DNA of 64,000 bases from assembly GCA_948467735.1 (NCBI GenBank), contig CAOKFN010000011.1, forward strand, positions 31,700 to 95,699, read 5' to 3'. The notes under the pieces were generated by a model, which had not been told where the DNA came from, ran no database searches, and saw only the letters and a list, made by a program, of their open reading frames with translations. Each line of letters begins with the position of its first letter. Position 1 is the first letter of the stretch. This DNA comes from an uncultured bacterium. GTDB lineage: Bacteria; Bacillota; Clostridia; Lachnospirales; Lachnospiraceae. Positions 33,826 through 42,010 of this stretch are shown piece by piece. The position numbers and the translations under genes are program-made.

Positions 33826-36528
33826 CTACGCCCTGCGGAAATGCTCCTCGCCGCCTCCAATCAGCTTCGCCGCCTCTTCCATGGTCTTGGGGATACTGTC
33901 CCTGATAAAATCCAGCGCCATAATCACATTCAGGCAAAACTGCGCGGAAAAATTCGTGCTGATCCAAGGAATCTCCGTCAAGCTCTCCTGATTCCCCTGA
34001 TTTTCTGCTGTGACGCAGGCGAAACCGTCCTGATTATGCTCGCTGAGAATAGCGCTCAAAAGCTCCTTCCACACGCGCCCGGCCAGCACCTCGTCCTTCA
34101 AATAAGCCGAAGCATAAGCCCCAAGCCCCGTGGCCATAATCGGATAGGTAAACTGCCTCCTTCCCATAAGGCCGCCCGTGGCTTTGTTTCTTTCCTCATT
34201 GGTCATAAAGTAAATCCGCCCCAAATCGGCAATCATCCGCTTCCATTCCTCGTCTCCCAAAAGCTCCCCCAGCTCCGTCCAAATCTGCGGCGCTCCCATG
34301 CAGATCTGCAGGTGGCACCCTCCCGTGGTGCGCTCGCCGATATAGCGGAGATGACAGTCTGCGGGATTAAATTCAAAATCCGGCCCTGAGACCAATTTTA
34401 ACGGCGTATTTTTGATATCCCCAATTCCCGTTAGAATCTTATCCTTATACCGTTCATCCCTAAATCTCTCCCATCTCGTCATCCAGTTGGAGCAAAGGGA
34501 GGACCAGTCCGGCCCGCTTCTGGCATGGCTGGGATAAACCATATCCTTCTTGTCAAAAAAGTCTCCCAGCGGGTCTTTGTTCAAAAAGCTCATCTCATTG
34601 TCCTTAAGCTCTTCAAAAATATCCTCCAACCGCCTGTCCCCGGTCAAATAGTACAGCACCCTGTGATGCCCTGCCATGGCGATCCGGGCCTCCTTGCAGG
34701 GACATCCCCAATGCCGCACATTATGTCTGGAACCCAGCCCCTTATACTTACCCATATGGTACACATCCACTTCGGACGCATGACGGGAAAGCTTCTCCGC
34801 CATCCGATACACATCCTCCCTGCCAGTGCGCAGGAAGTAAAGCCACAGCCAGAGAGTCGGCACCAGCTCCGTGTTATCCCATGCATACCCGCCGATATCG
34901 TATTTCCACTGATGGCGCACGGAATCATAGGTATGCATCACGTCCCCGTAATTGAACATCCCGTACCAATTCCTCTGCCCGACCTCCTTCTTATAAAATT
35001 CAAAGACCTTCTCCAGCTGGTCTTCCAGCCATCTCTCGGTCTCACCGGCTTCCCCCTCCTTAGAAGGCAGGGACCAGTATCCGAAGGCCCTCATCTCATG
35101 ATAAAATTCCGGAGTTCCCACATAGACCACCGGATCGTTACCCAAGGCGGCAAATTCCTCCACCTCCCCGTCCGTGGGAATCATTTCCTCGGAAAAGGTA
35201 ATCATGCACTCGTTGGTGCAGGCAATGCCGTCCGGCGACGCCCCCTTATAATCATACCCCTCATAGCAGACCTGATTGTAGCCTCTGGAAGCATAATGCC
35301 TGAAATCCATGGCGGGCGCCTGCGGAGACCAGAACCACAGCGTACACTCCGCCCTCTCCCCGTCCAGCCCTTTCACGGAAAGCCCCGAGGGATATTTCTC
35401 CCAGAAATCCCTCACTGCCACAGTCACGCTGCCATACTCAGATCCAAAGGCGCCGCCCCCGGCGGTACGGCTTCCGTGCATACAGTCTATGTAACACAGA
35501 TTTTCGCCTTCCAGCTTCTTTTGAATGCCGAAATGACTCACGCTGTCCTGATATAACACATATTCGCTCCAAACGGGCACATCCTTCAGCATGATGTCCA
35601 CCGGCTCCCGCTCCTTGTCCGTAAGAAGCAGCTTTTCTCCCCCCATCTGACGGCGGTACAGCTCCTCCGGCAGCCTTGGCCGCCATGCCATCAGCGGCAC
35701 CAGCGTCTCATGGAACACCCCGTGATCCCCGGTGAATTTCACATGGCGGTTATAGAATTCCCCTTCCAGCGGCGAAGAAAAACGGATTCCCAGCCCCTTC
35801 AGAAAATCCTTGTCCTCGTCCCCGTCGTAGAGAAACGTATGGGTGAATTTCAGGTTCGGATTGTTATATCCCGCCTCCATCCGAATGATAAAGGGCAGCT
35901 TTTCCTCTCCGGAGGCGGATTGATGAATGCCGTCATAGCGGATAATGGTTTTCAGTTTCCCGCTTTCTTCTATGGAGACGCTCTCAATATGGCTCACATA
36001 GCTTTTCTCCATCCTTGCGGGATTCCCCTGCACGCAGACGGGCTCTTCCAGAATCAGCACCGCCTCCCCGTCGCAGAGATAGGGCCTGCCGTTTCTCTCC
36101 GCCGTCCGGAACAGATGTCTCCCGTCCTTTTCAATGGTGATGGCGATCACCCCTGCCTGCAGGACGATTCTGCCCTCTTCCTCCACGCAGCGCATGCCCG
36201 CACAGGTTTCCTCGCGCATACTCTCCGATTTACCTGCCGCATTCCCATTTTCAGAGACTTCTGAGCTTTCCATACTGCCCGGCCGTCCGGGCAGAACCTC
36301 TATTTCTTCCCCCAATAGCGCCGCGTCCGCCGTATGGGCCGTCCATTTCACGCTGCCGTCCGGCCAGTATGCCGTCACCCGGGACTGCAGCGGTATCTCC
36401 CCCTGCGCCTTTTTGTCCGTTCTCCTGCACACATACTCTGTGCTGCCGCTGCATTCCCCCTGCTTCCACATACACCCGAAGGTGGTGTAGCCGAATGCCT
36501 TTGTGCTTCTAAGTGGATGTAACTTCAT
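33826..36528 (-). CDS. PL26-type exo-rhamnogalacturonan lyase-like protein (YetA-like)
   Basis: A 900-residue protein resembling YetA and the fungal exo-rhamnogalacturonan lyase family (PL26): N-terminal and middle beta-rich domains (to about 480) and an (alpha/alpha)-type helical region with RQNWYGMFNYGDVMHTYDSVR and GSRHNVRHWGCPCKEARIAMAGHHRVLYY split across the predicted cleft. No signal peptide is present, so it probably acts in the cytoplasm on imported oligosaccharides, consistent with the GH88 downstream. A GGGAGG site precedes the ATG. Assignment is by recall of conserved segments; catalytic residues are not certain. Confidence 0.75.
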   Translation of the reverse strand: MKLHPLRSTKAFGYTTFGCMWKQGECSGSTEYVCRRTDKKAQGEIPLQSRVTAYWPDGSVKWTAHTADAALLGEEIEVLPGRPGSMESSEVSENGNAAGKSESMREETCAGMRCVEEEGRIVLQAGVIAITIEKDGRHLFRTAERNGRPYLCDGEAVLILEEPVCVQGNPARMEKSYVSHIESVSIEESGKLKTIIRYDGIHQSASGEEKLPFIIRMEAGYNNPNLKFTHTFLYDGDEDKDFLKGLGIRFSSPLEGEFYNRHVKFTGDHGVFHETLVPLMAWRPRLPEELYRRQMGGEKLLLTDKEREPVDIMLKDVPVWSEYVLYQDSVSHFGIQKKLEGENLCYIDCMHGSRTAGGGAFGSEYGSVTVAVRDFWEKYPSGLSVKGLDGERAECTLWFWSPQAPAMDFRHYASRGYNQVCYEGYDYKGASPDGIACTNECMITFSEEMIPTDGEVEEFAALGNDPVVYVGTPEFYHEMRAFGYWSLPSKEGEAGETERWLEDQLEKVFEFYKKEVGQRNWYGMFNYGDVMHTYDSVRHQWKYDIGGYAWDNTELVPTLWLWLYFLRTGREDVYRMAEKLSRHASEVDVYHMGKYKGLGSRHNVRHWGCPCKEARIAMAGHHRVLYYLTGDRRLEDIFEELKDNEMSFLNKDPLGDFFDKKDMVYPSHARSGPDWSSLCSNWMTRWERFRDERYKDKILTGIGDIKNTPLKLVSGPDFEFNPADCHLRYIGERTTGGCHLQICMGAPQIWTELGELLGDEEWKRMIADLGRIYFMTNEERNKATGGLMGRRQFTYPIMATGLGAYASAYLKDEVLAGRVWKELLSAILSEHNQDGFACVTAENQGNQESLTEIPWISTNFSAQFCLNVIMALDFIRDSIPKTMEEAAKLIGGGEEHFRRA

Positions 36529-36849
36529 TTTTCTACCTCCCTGTTTTTTTCCTTATTCCCGCAGGCAGACATTGCCCGCTGAACAGACACCGCCCATTGA
36601 GTACACACTGCCCGTTGAGTACACACTGCCCATTGAGTACACACTGCCCGCTGAGTACACATTGCCTAAGTACACATTACCCGCCGGACAATGTGCCATG
36701 CCTGCAGGATCGTCCAAAATCCGGCTTGGACATATGGCCCTGTTACTTAAACATAAAGCCATATTCCATGCCAGAACCAATTTGAATTTGGCTCAGCGAA
36801 TGCCGCCATGGCCATAAGCCTGCTGGAAATCAAGCCTGATATCCCTCCA
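36529..36849 (-). repeat. intergenic 18-bp repeat array upstream of the PL26-like gene
   Basis: About seven units of 18 bp related to CAGTGTGTACTCAACGGG on the minus strand (36560-36690). A minus-strand frame of 75 codons (36553-36780) runs through them as SVYSMG-type hexapeptides, but it has no clear ribosome site. The remainder to 36849 shows nothing else. Confidence 0.8.
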
Positions 36850-38457
36850 TTACACTTCGGAAATATCAGCCTCTTCAATCCTGCATTGATGTACTTTCTT
36901 TATCGTATCATAATTAATCCCAACGAAAAGAATCTCTTCCACATTTTCCTTTTTCAGCTTTTCACAATATTCCCGCTCTTTTATCTGCCGGACGGCGGCT
37001 TCCGGCGTACTGTCAGCCTTTAATTCTATCAGGATTCCCGGCTGTTTTTTTCTTCTGGGATAAAAGATAAAATCCACAAATCCTTTCCCGCTTTTCTCTT
37101 CCCGTTCCACCCTATATCTGTTTCTCGCCGAAAGATAAGCCAGCGTAACCACGCAGGACAGGCTGTTCTCATCATTATACTGCAATATGGGAATTTCGCT
37201 GTTATGGATATTGTGAAGATATGATGCCACAACATCCCCTTTCTTTTCCAGCGTGGCGTTCAACACTTCTTCGGAGTTCCGCACAAGCTCAGCCACATAC
37301 CCGAAATCATCGTCCTCCAGCACGTTTTCAAACTCAATCATCAGCTCTTTATTGGGAATGCGAAGCGTCCCTTCATGATAGGACAGCATCCCGTAAATGA
37401 TCATGGCAGAATATATTTCTTTCCTATTGACAGGCTTTCCCTGCCCTGCCGCATACTCGCTTTTTATCTCCACTCTGACAGGCATATGATTGACCATTTT
37501 TACCACGTCATCCCTGACCTCGCCGATATTATGTTTCAGGAAAAACAGCACCTCATCCATCTTCCCGGTTCTGGTCCAGCAGCTTTGACATTTCCCATTC
37601 ATCAAAGCCTGCACCACCGAACGGGGATTATAAATCTTCCCCCCATGATCCGTTAGATACCCGTTATACCATTCCGCAATCTCGTCCAATGTCAATCGGG
37701 ACTGCCTGCCGCAAAGCATTGCCGCCTCCTCTTCCGTAAAACCGAAAAACTCGTCGAATACGGAATCATTGAGCATGGTATACTCGTCAAACATATTTAA
37801 CGCGGAGCCCGCGCTGTACTTCTTAATCGGCAGCACCCCCGTCATATACACAAGCGCGGCATAAGGCTTATCTTTCAGCAGGTCCCTCAAAAATTCGAGA
37901 AAATTATCTTGATTTTCCGGATATAAATCATGGCTGAAAATATAATCCCATTCGTCGATGATAAAAATAAATTCATCCCCCGCGGCGGTCAAAAGATCGG
38001 ACAGACTGTCAAATTTCCTGCCGCCCAGCTTTGGATACGCCGCCCTGATATCATTTTCCAGAATCGTTTTAAAACGCCCGATATAATCCTGATAGCTGTC
38101 CCCCGCCCCCGACAATTCATTCAAAGAAAATTTGATAATATTATATCGGTTCAAATGCGCCTCATATCCTGCGCTTCTTCCGATATTCAGAGGATCAAAT
38201 AATTCTTTGGCGGGATATGCCTTCCCATAATACGCCCCCAGCATATTCAGCACAGAAGTTTTGCCAAAGCGGCGCGGCTTTGTAACGCACAGATATCTGT
38301 TCTTGGTATTCACCCGCTCGTTTACCTTCTCGATCATGGCGGATTTATCGACAAAATACTTATCGCCGCTCAGCATCCTGAAATCCTTGTACGCCCCGTC
38401 CGTATTCAAATACAGCCGCCCGTTTTCTTTCATGTACGCCTCGTTTTCGTACCCCAT
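36850..38457 (-). CDS. AAA-ATPase-like protein with C-terminal PD-(D/E)XK nuclease-like domain
   Basis: A 535-residue protein of the PF09820 plus PF08011 architecture, frequent in gut bacteria. The N-terminal ATPase part shows PRRFGKTSVLNML in the Walker A position and FIIDEWD as Walker B. The C-terminal domain has the nuclease-like spread VDFIF ... ILIELKAD, with the expected Asp, Glu and Lys. Biological role is not established; mobile-element or defence roles have been suggested for such families, but nothing here proves it. ATG 38457 follows GGAGGTG; the apparent longer start is GTG inside that site. Confidence 0.82.
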   Translation of the reverse strand: MGYENEAYMKENGRLYLNTDGAYKDFRMLSGDKYFVDKSAMIEKVNERVNTKNRYLCVTKPRRFGKTSVLNMLGAYYGKAYPAKELFDPLNIGRSAGYEAHLNRYNIIKFSLNELSGAGDSYQDYIGRFKTILENDIRAAYPKLGGRKFDSLSDLLTAAGDEFIFIIDEWDYIFSHDLYPENQDNFLEFLRDLLKDKPYAALVYMTGVLPIKKYSAGSALNMFDEYTMLNDSVFDEFFGFTEEEAAMLCGRQSRLTLDEIAEWYNGYLTDHGGKIYNPRSVVQALMNGKCQSCWTRTGKMDEVLFFLKHNIGEVRDDVVKMVNHMPVRVEIKSEYAAGQGKPVNRKEIYSAMIIYGMLSYHEGTLRIPNKELMIEFENVLEDDDFGYVAELVRNSEEVLNATLEKKGDVVASYLHNIHNSEIPILQYNDENSLSCVVTLAYLSARNRYRVEREEKSGKGFVDFIFYPRRKKQPGILIELKADSTPEAAVRQIKEREYCEKLKKENVEEILFVGINYDTIKKVHQCRIEEADISEV

Positions 38458-38865
38458 CGCTGCCACCTCCCCTCAGATACCTCTTACTTCTTTCAGCCAT
38501 ATTCCTTCCTGCCCGTTTTGGCGCATACCCTTCTAATAGCGAGGAAATCTAATCAAAATCCTACAGACCGGCTTCTTTCAATCCCTCCACGGCCAGTCTT
38601 CAACCCCTTGCAGGCCGGCCTCCTTCAAGCCCTTCCCATTACGCCGACAACGGCAGACCCAATCAAATATCTATCCTCGCAATCACTAAAGTCTGCCAAG
38701 TCACCCGGCTCAAAGGCATAAAACATCGTGAATAAGCGACAAATTTGACCGCTCATAAGTATACGCTGAAACGCGCATACGTTTTCTTGTTTCAGCTGGC
38801 TCCTCAAAGCAGAATCGCAAGAAATCCGCATAGAAACTCCATGCCTCAGGCGTTTCATCATCCGC
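38458..38865 (-). other. intergenic region with 24-bp repeats and a weak small ORF
   Basis: Between the AAA-ATPase gene and the chrA pair. Three degenerate 24-bp units (CGGCCTCCTTCAA type) lie at 38560-38640. A 68-78 codon minus-strand frame (38625-38861, with GGAG before an internal ATG) follows chrA closely and could be a small gene; I do not recognise its product. Confidence 0.4.
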
Positions 38866-39438
38866 TTACACGGCCCCCATCAAAACATATATAATTGTCC
38901 CCACAACCCCGCTGCCTAAAATAATCGATATAGCGTTCATTTTAAACTTCCGGAGCAGAAATAACGCGACGACAAATATCCCCAGCTCCACCCCCCGAAT
39001 ATCGCTTAATACAATATCGTAAAGCTCCGCCTGAAACAGCCCCAGAACTAGAATGGAAGCCCCCGCCGAGGCGATCAGCGCCACCACCGCAGGCCGCATG
39101 GCGCCCAGAACCACCTGCACGCCGCTGACCGAACGATATTTATAATAAAAATGCGCCAGAATAAAGCAGATGCAGAAGGACGGAAGGATGCATCCGATGG
39201 TGCAGATCAATACCCCCGGTATTCCCGCAATCCTCATTCCCACAAAGGTAGCCGAATTGATGGAAATGGGCCCGGGCGTCATTTCCGCCACCGTAATCAA
39301 ATCCGAGAACTCTTCCAAGGTCATCAAACCATAGATATTGACAATCTGCTCCTGAATTAAGGGAATCGCCGCATACCCCCCGCCTACGCTGAATAACCCC
39401 ACCTGAATAAACGCAAAAAATAATTTTAACAGTAACAT
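38866..39438 (-). CDS. chromate transporter family protein, second half-size subunit
   Basis: A 190-residue membrane protein of the short-chain ChrA family. It starts with the conserved QVGLFSVGGGYAAIPLIQ segment and contains TPGPISINSATFVG, typical of CHR domains; five or six hydrophobic helices follow. Half-size CHR proteins work as pairs and export chromate or another oxyanion; the true substrate here is unknown. Its ATG directly follows the TAA of the first subunit, so the two are translationally linked. Confidence 0.88.
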   Translation of the reverse strand: MLLLKLFFAFIQVGLFSVGGGYAAIPLIQEQIVNIYGLMTLEEFSDLITVAEMTPGPISINSATFVGMRIAGIPGVLICTIGCILPSFCICFILAHFYYKYRSVSGVQVVLGAMRPAVVALIASAGASILVLGLFQAELYDIVLSDIRGVELGIFVVALFLLRKFKMNAISIILGSGVVGTIIYVLMGAV

Positions 39439-40014
39439 TTACTCCGCCGTTCCTTTCTTTTTTTTCTGCGTGACCGCCAAATCCGCCAGCCCGATTCCAA
39501 GACAGGCCAAAATCACAACCATGGCGCTGACGTCTAGGAAATAAACCGCGATAAAAGCCGTGATCATCATCACAATATACAAAATTCTTTTCGTTTTCAG
39601 CACATTGCCCGCTAAATTAATCACAACGTCAAATATCACCGCCGCCACCCCCGCCCGCATCACCTGCAATGCCGTGGCAATATAAGGATTGGTGCGGAAC
39701 TGCTCGTAAAAAAGCGAAATAACGGAAATAATAATCATGGGCGGAAGAATGGTGCCAAAGATTGCCGTCAAAGAGCCCACAACGCCGGAGATTCGATAGC
39801 CGATAATAACGGAAGCGTTTACCGGAAGCGGCCCGGGGGACGACTGCGTAATTGCCGTCACATCCAGCATTTCATCCTCCTCCAGCCACTTCAGTTCCTC
39901 CACATATCTCTTTTTCATCAAGGAAACAATGACAAACCCTCCGCCAAAGGTACACGCGCTCAGAATAAACATGGACTTAAACAGCGTCCATAATTTACTG
40001 TAATCTTTTTTCAT
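39439..40014 (-). CDS. chromate transporter family protein, first half-size subunit
   Basis: A 191-residue CHR-domain protein with the motif FILSACTFGGGFVIVSLMKKR and the second motif SSPGPLPVNASVIIG. About six hydrophobic helices are present. GGAGG lies five bases before ATG 40014, and a longer start four codons upstream would overlap that site. It forms an obligate pair with the downstream gene. Confidence 0.88.
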   Translation of the reverse strand: MKKDYSKLWTLFKSMFILSACTFGGGFVIVSLMKKRYVEELKWLEEDEMLDVTAITQSSPGPLPVNASVIIGYRISGVVGSLTAIFGTILPPMIIISVISLFYEQFRTNPYIATALQVMRAGVAAVIFDVVINLAGNVLKTKRILYIVMMITAFIAVYFLDVSAMVVILACLGIGLADLAVTQKKKKGTAE

Positions 40015-40112
40015 AACCGCCTCCATAAAACAAATTTTCCTTTAAGAAAGAATGTACCATAACTATTCCCATTTGTAAAACATATATGTATTATTTTTTC
40101 CCTTTGGCCCGC

Positions 40113-41756
40113 CTATGTTTTGCCGCCTCGTACAGCTCTTCTCTTCCGAAGCAGTACCGCCGCCCAATGGGCATACTGCTGTATGCCGCAGACCGCCATC
40201 GCCAGAATCAGCGGCAGGAATACGAAAAGGTATCTGGCTCTCGCCTCAAAGAGCATCTGATAAAAGAAAATACCTAAAAAACAAATCACCAAAACCCCAT
40301 ATTTCTCCTTTTCCCCGCCTGTACACAGGCAGATTCCCGGTATCCCGAGAATGCAGAAAATCCAGACCAGCTGACAGAGCGTGTTATAGCCTCCCACATC
40401 ATACTGCGTCTCATCCCCCCAGAAAATACTTCTAAGCCTCTGCGTCAGCGGAGTGTTATCCGCTATTTCCTCAGGATACGGCTCATCCATCCAGACCTCC
40501 GTTTTCCAGCCGAACACTCCGTCGTTAAACGTCATCACCATTTTCCTGAGATAAAAATAAATACTCCCGAAAAAGCCCCTGCTCTTCATTCTCTCAGCCG
40601 CTCTTTCCAGTTCCGCTTCAATCCGCTCGCTTCTGCTGTTCTGGAATTCCCCGAACATGGCCACATCCTCCGAATTATAAGAGCCTGTGGCGGCCTCATT
40701 CAGACCCATCAGAAAATAATGCTGCCAGCCCGCCGATATCTCTTCATTATATTCCAGACCGATTTCCTCTATTAAATGATTGGTGTATATCTTACTCCCT
40801 GCCGCCAGTATCACAGTCAGCAGAATTTCCGCCAGCAAATACCCCCATCTTTTTTTATCGCCCATGAAAAAGCGAAGAATCTCCGTCCCAAGAAGAGCAA
40901 TCACCACCAGATATAGATTGGGCTTCACAAATCCCCCCGCCATTCCCGCCGTTATGGACAGCAGAATCCACAAATATCCCCTCCACTCTTGACGCGCTTC
41001 CCTATAACATAAATAGAAATAAACGCACATGATAGGAAAAATCAATCCATAAGTATCCGTATAGGGCGCTATTTTCCACGGAGAAATCCCGACCAGCACC
41101 AAATATGCTCCAAATACCACAGCCACAGGCGTCGGCTTTTGGGTCAGCTTCTTCACCGTAAGACAGCTGAGAAAACCTGCCAGCGAGATAAATACGCAGT
41201 TCGCCTGTATCCATATGAAATCGTATATATACGGATAATCCTTCAGCTCCATTGCCTTTCGATACAGCCTCCCCAGAATATATCCTATGGGAATGTTGTT
41301 GGGATAGATGGAAAGGTAATAATAATATCCCAGGGGCCGTTCATTGGCGATTTCATACGCCACCCCTCTTGCAATCATGATATCCCACGGAAGATGGAAG
41401 GCAATCTGCCTCGCCAGCCATACATTGACGAAATAAAGACCAAGAAATAAAAACGCCAGCACGCCGTTTACCGCCCAGTTTACCCTTCGGGAAAGTTTTA
41501 TTCCGCCCCATTTCCGGAAAAGAAACATACAGAAGAACACCCCAATCAGCGCTATGAGAAACAGCAGCTGATTGGGAATTCTGACCGTTAGCTTCATGCC
41601 GTCATTATAATCCATATGATTGCCTATGATCACGACGCAGAACAGCACCGGCAGAAACACCGCCAGCATAAGGAGGCTGAAAGCGCCGAATATCTTAGGA
41701 ACCAGTTTCTTTGATGAAAGGCCGTTTTCCCTTACGGCATCGTTTGGCCTTAACAT
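40113..41756 (-). CDS. polytopic membrane protein, possible C-type glycosyltransferase
   Basis: A 547-residue protein with roughly a dozen hydrophobic helices and a long extracytoplasmic loop near residues 350-450 (MFGEFQNSRSERIEAELERA). The layout resembles lipid-linked-sugar glycosyltransferases of the GT39/GT83 type, but no DD/DE motif could be assigned with confidence in the first loop. It is separate from the carbohydrate genes by function. AAAGGAG before ATG 41756 sets the start. A different polytopic protein of similar style lies at 48-49 kb. Confidence 0.65.
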   Translation of the reverse strand: MLRPNDAVRENGLSSKKLVPKIFGAFSLLMLAVFLPVLFCVVIIGNHMDYNDGMKLTVRIPNQLLFLIALIGVFFCMFLFRKWGGIKLSRRVNWAVNGVLAFLFLGLYFVNVWLARQIAFHLPWDIMIARGVAYEIANERPLGYYYYLSIYPNNIPIGYILGRLYRKAMELKDYPYIYDFIWIQANCVFISLAGFLSCLTVKKLTQKPTPVAVVFGAYLVLVGISPWKIAPYTDTYGLIFPIMCVYFYLCYREARQEWRGYLWILLSITAGMAGGFVKPNLYLVVIALLGTEILRFFMGDKKRWGYLLAEILLTVILAAGSKIYTNHLIEEIGLEYNEEISAGWQHYFLMGLNEAATGSYNSEDVAMFGEFQNSRSERIEAELERAAERMKSRGFFGSIYFYLRKMVMTFNDGVFGWKTEVWMDEPYPEEIADNTPLTQRLRSIFWGDETQYDVGGYNTLCQLVWIFCILGIPGICLCTGGEKEKYGVLVICFLGIFFYQMLFEARARYLFVFLPLILAMAVCGIQQYAHWAAVLLRKRRAVRGGKT

Positions 41757-41825
41757 TTCATTCTCCTTTGGAAGCCCGTTTCTCCGTCTCATCATCTTCA
41801 TACCTACAGCTCCGCCATACCTGTC

Positions 41826-42006
41826 GTCATAATTTCATACCCGCCGCTCCGCCCCTGCCTGTGGCCGCAAGTTCATACCCGCCGCTTCGCCTGCCTGTCG
41901 CCGCAGTTCCATACCCGCCGCTTCGCCCTGCCTGTCGCCGCAGTTTCATATCCGCCGCTTCGCCTGCCTGTCGCCGCAAGTTCCATACCCGCCGCTTCGC
42001 CTGCCT
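41826..42006 (-). repeat. 36-bp tandem repeat between GH2 and the membrane protein
   Basis: Five near-identical 36-37-bp units containing GCCGCTTCGCCTGCCTGTC begin a few bases after the GH2 stop codon. It is the best-conserved long-unit array here. Single-base length differences (36 versus 37) argue against coding use. Confidence 0.92.
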
Positions 42007-42010
42007 GTCG

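Noticed and set aside
36553..36780. A small protein of SVYSMG repeats
   Set aside because: The frame follows the repeat array but lacks a convincing ribosome site, so it is kept as a repeat with uncertain coding potential.
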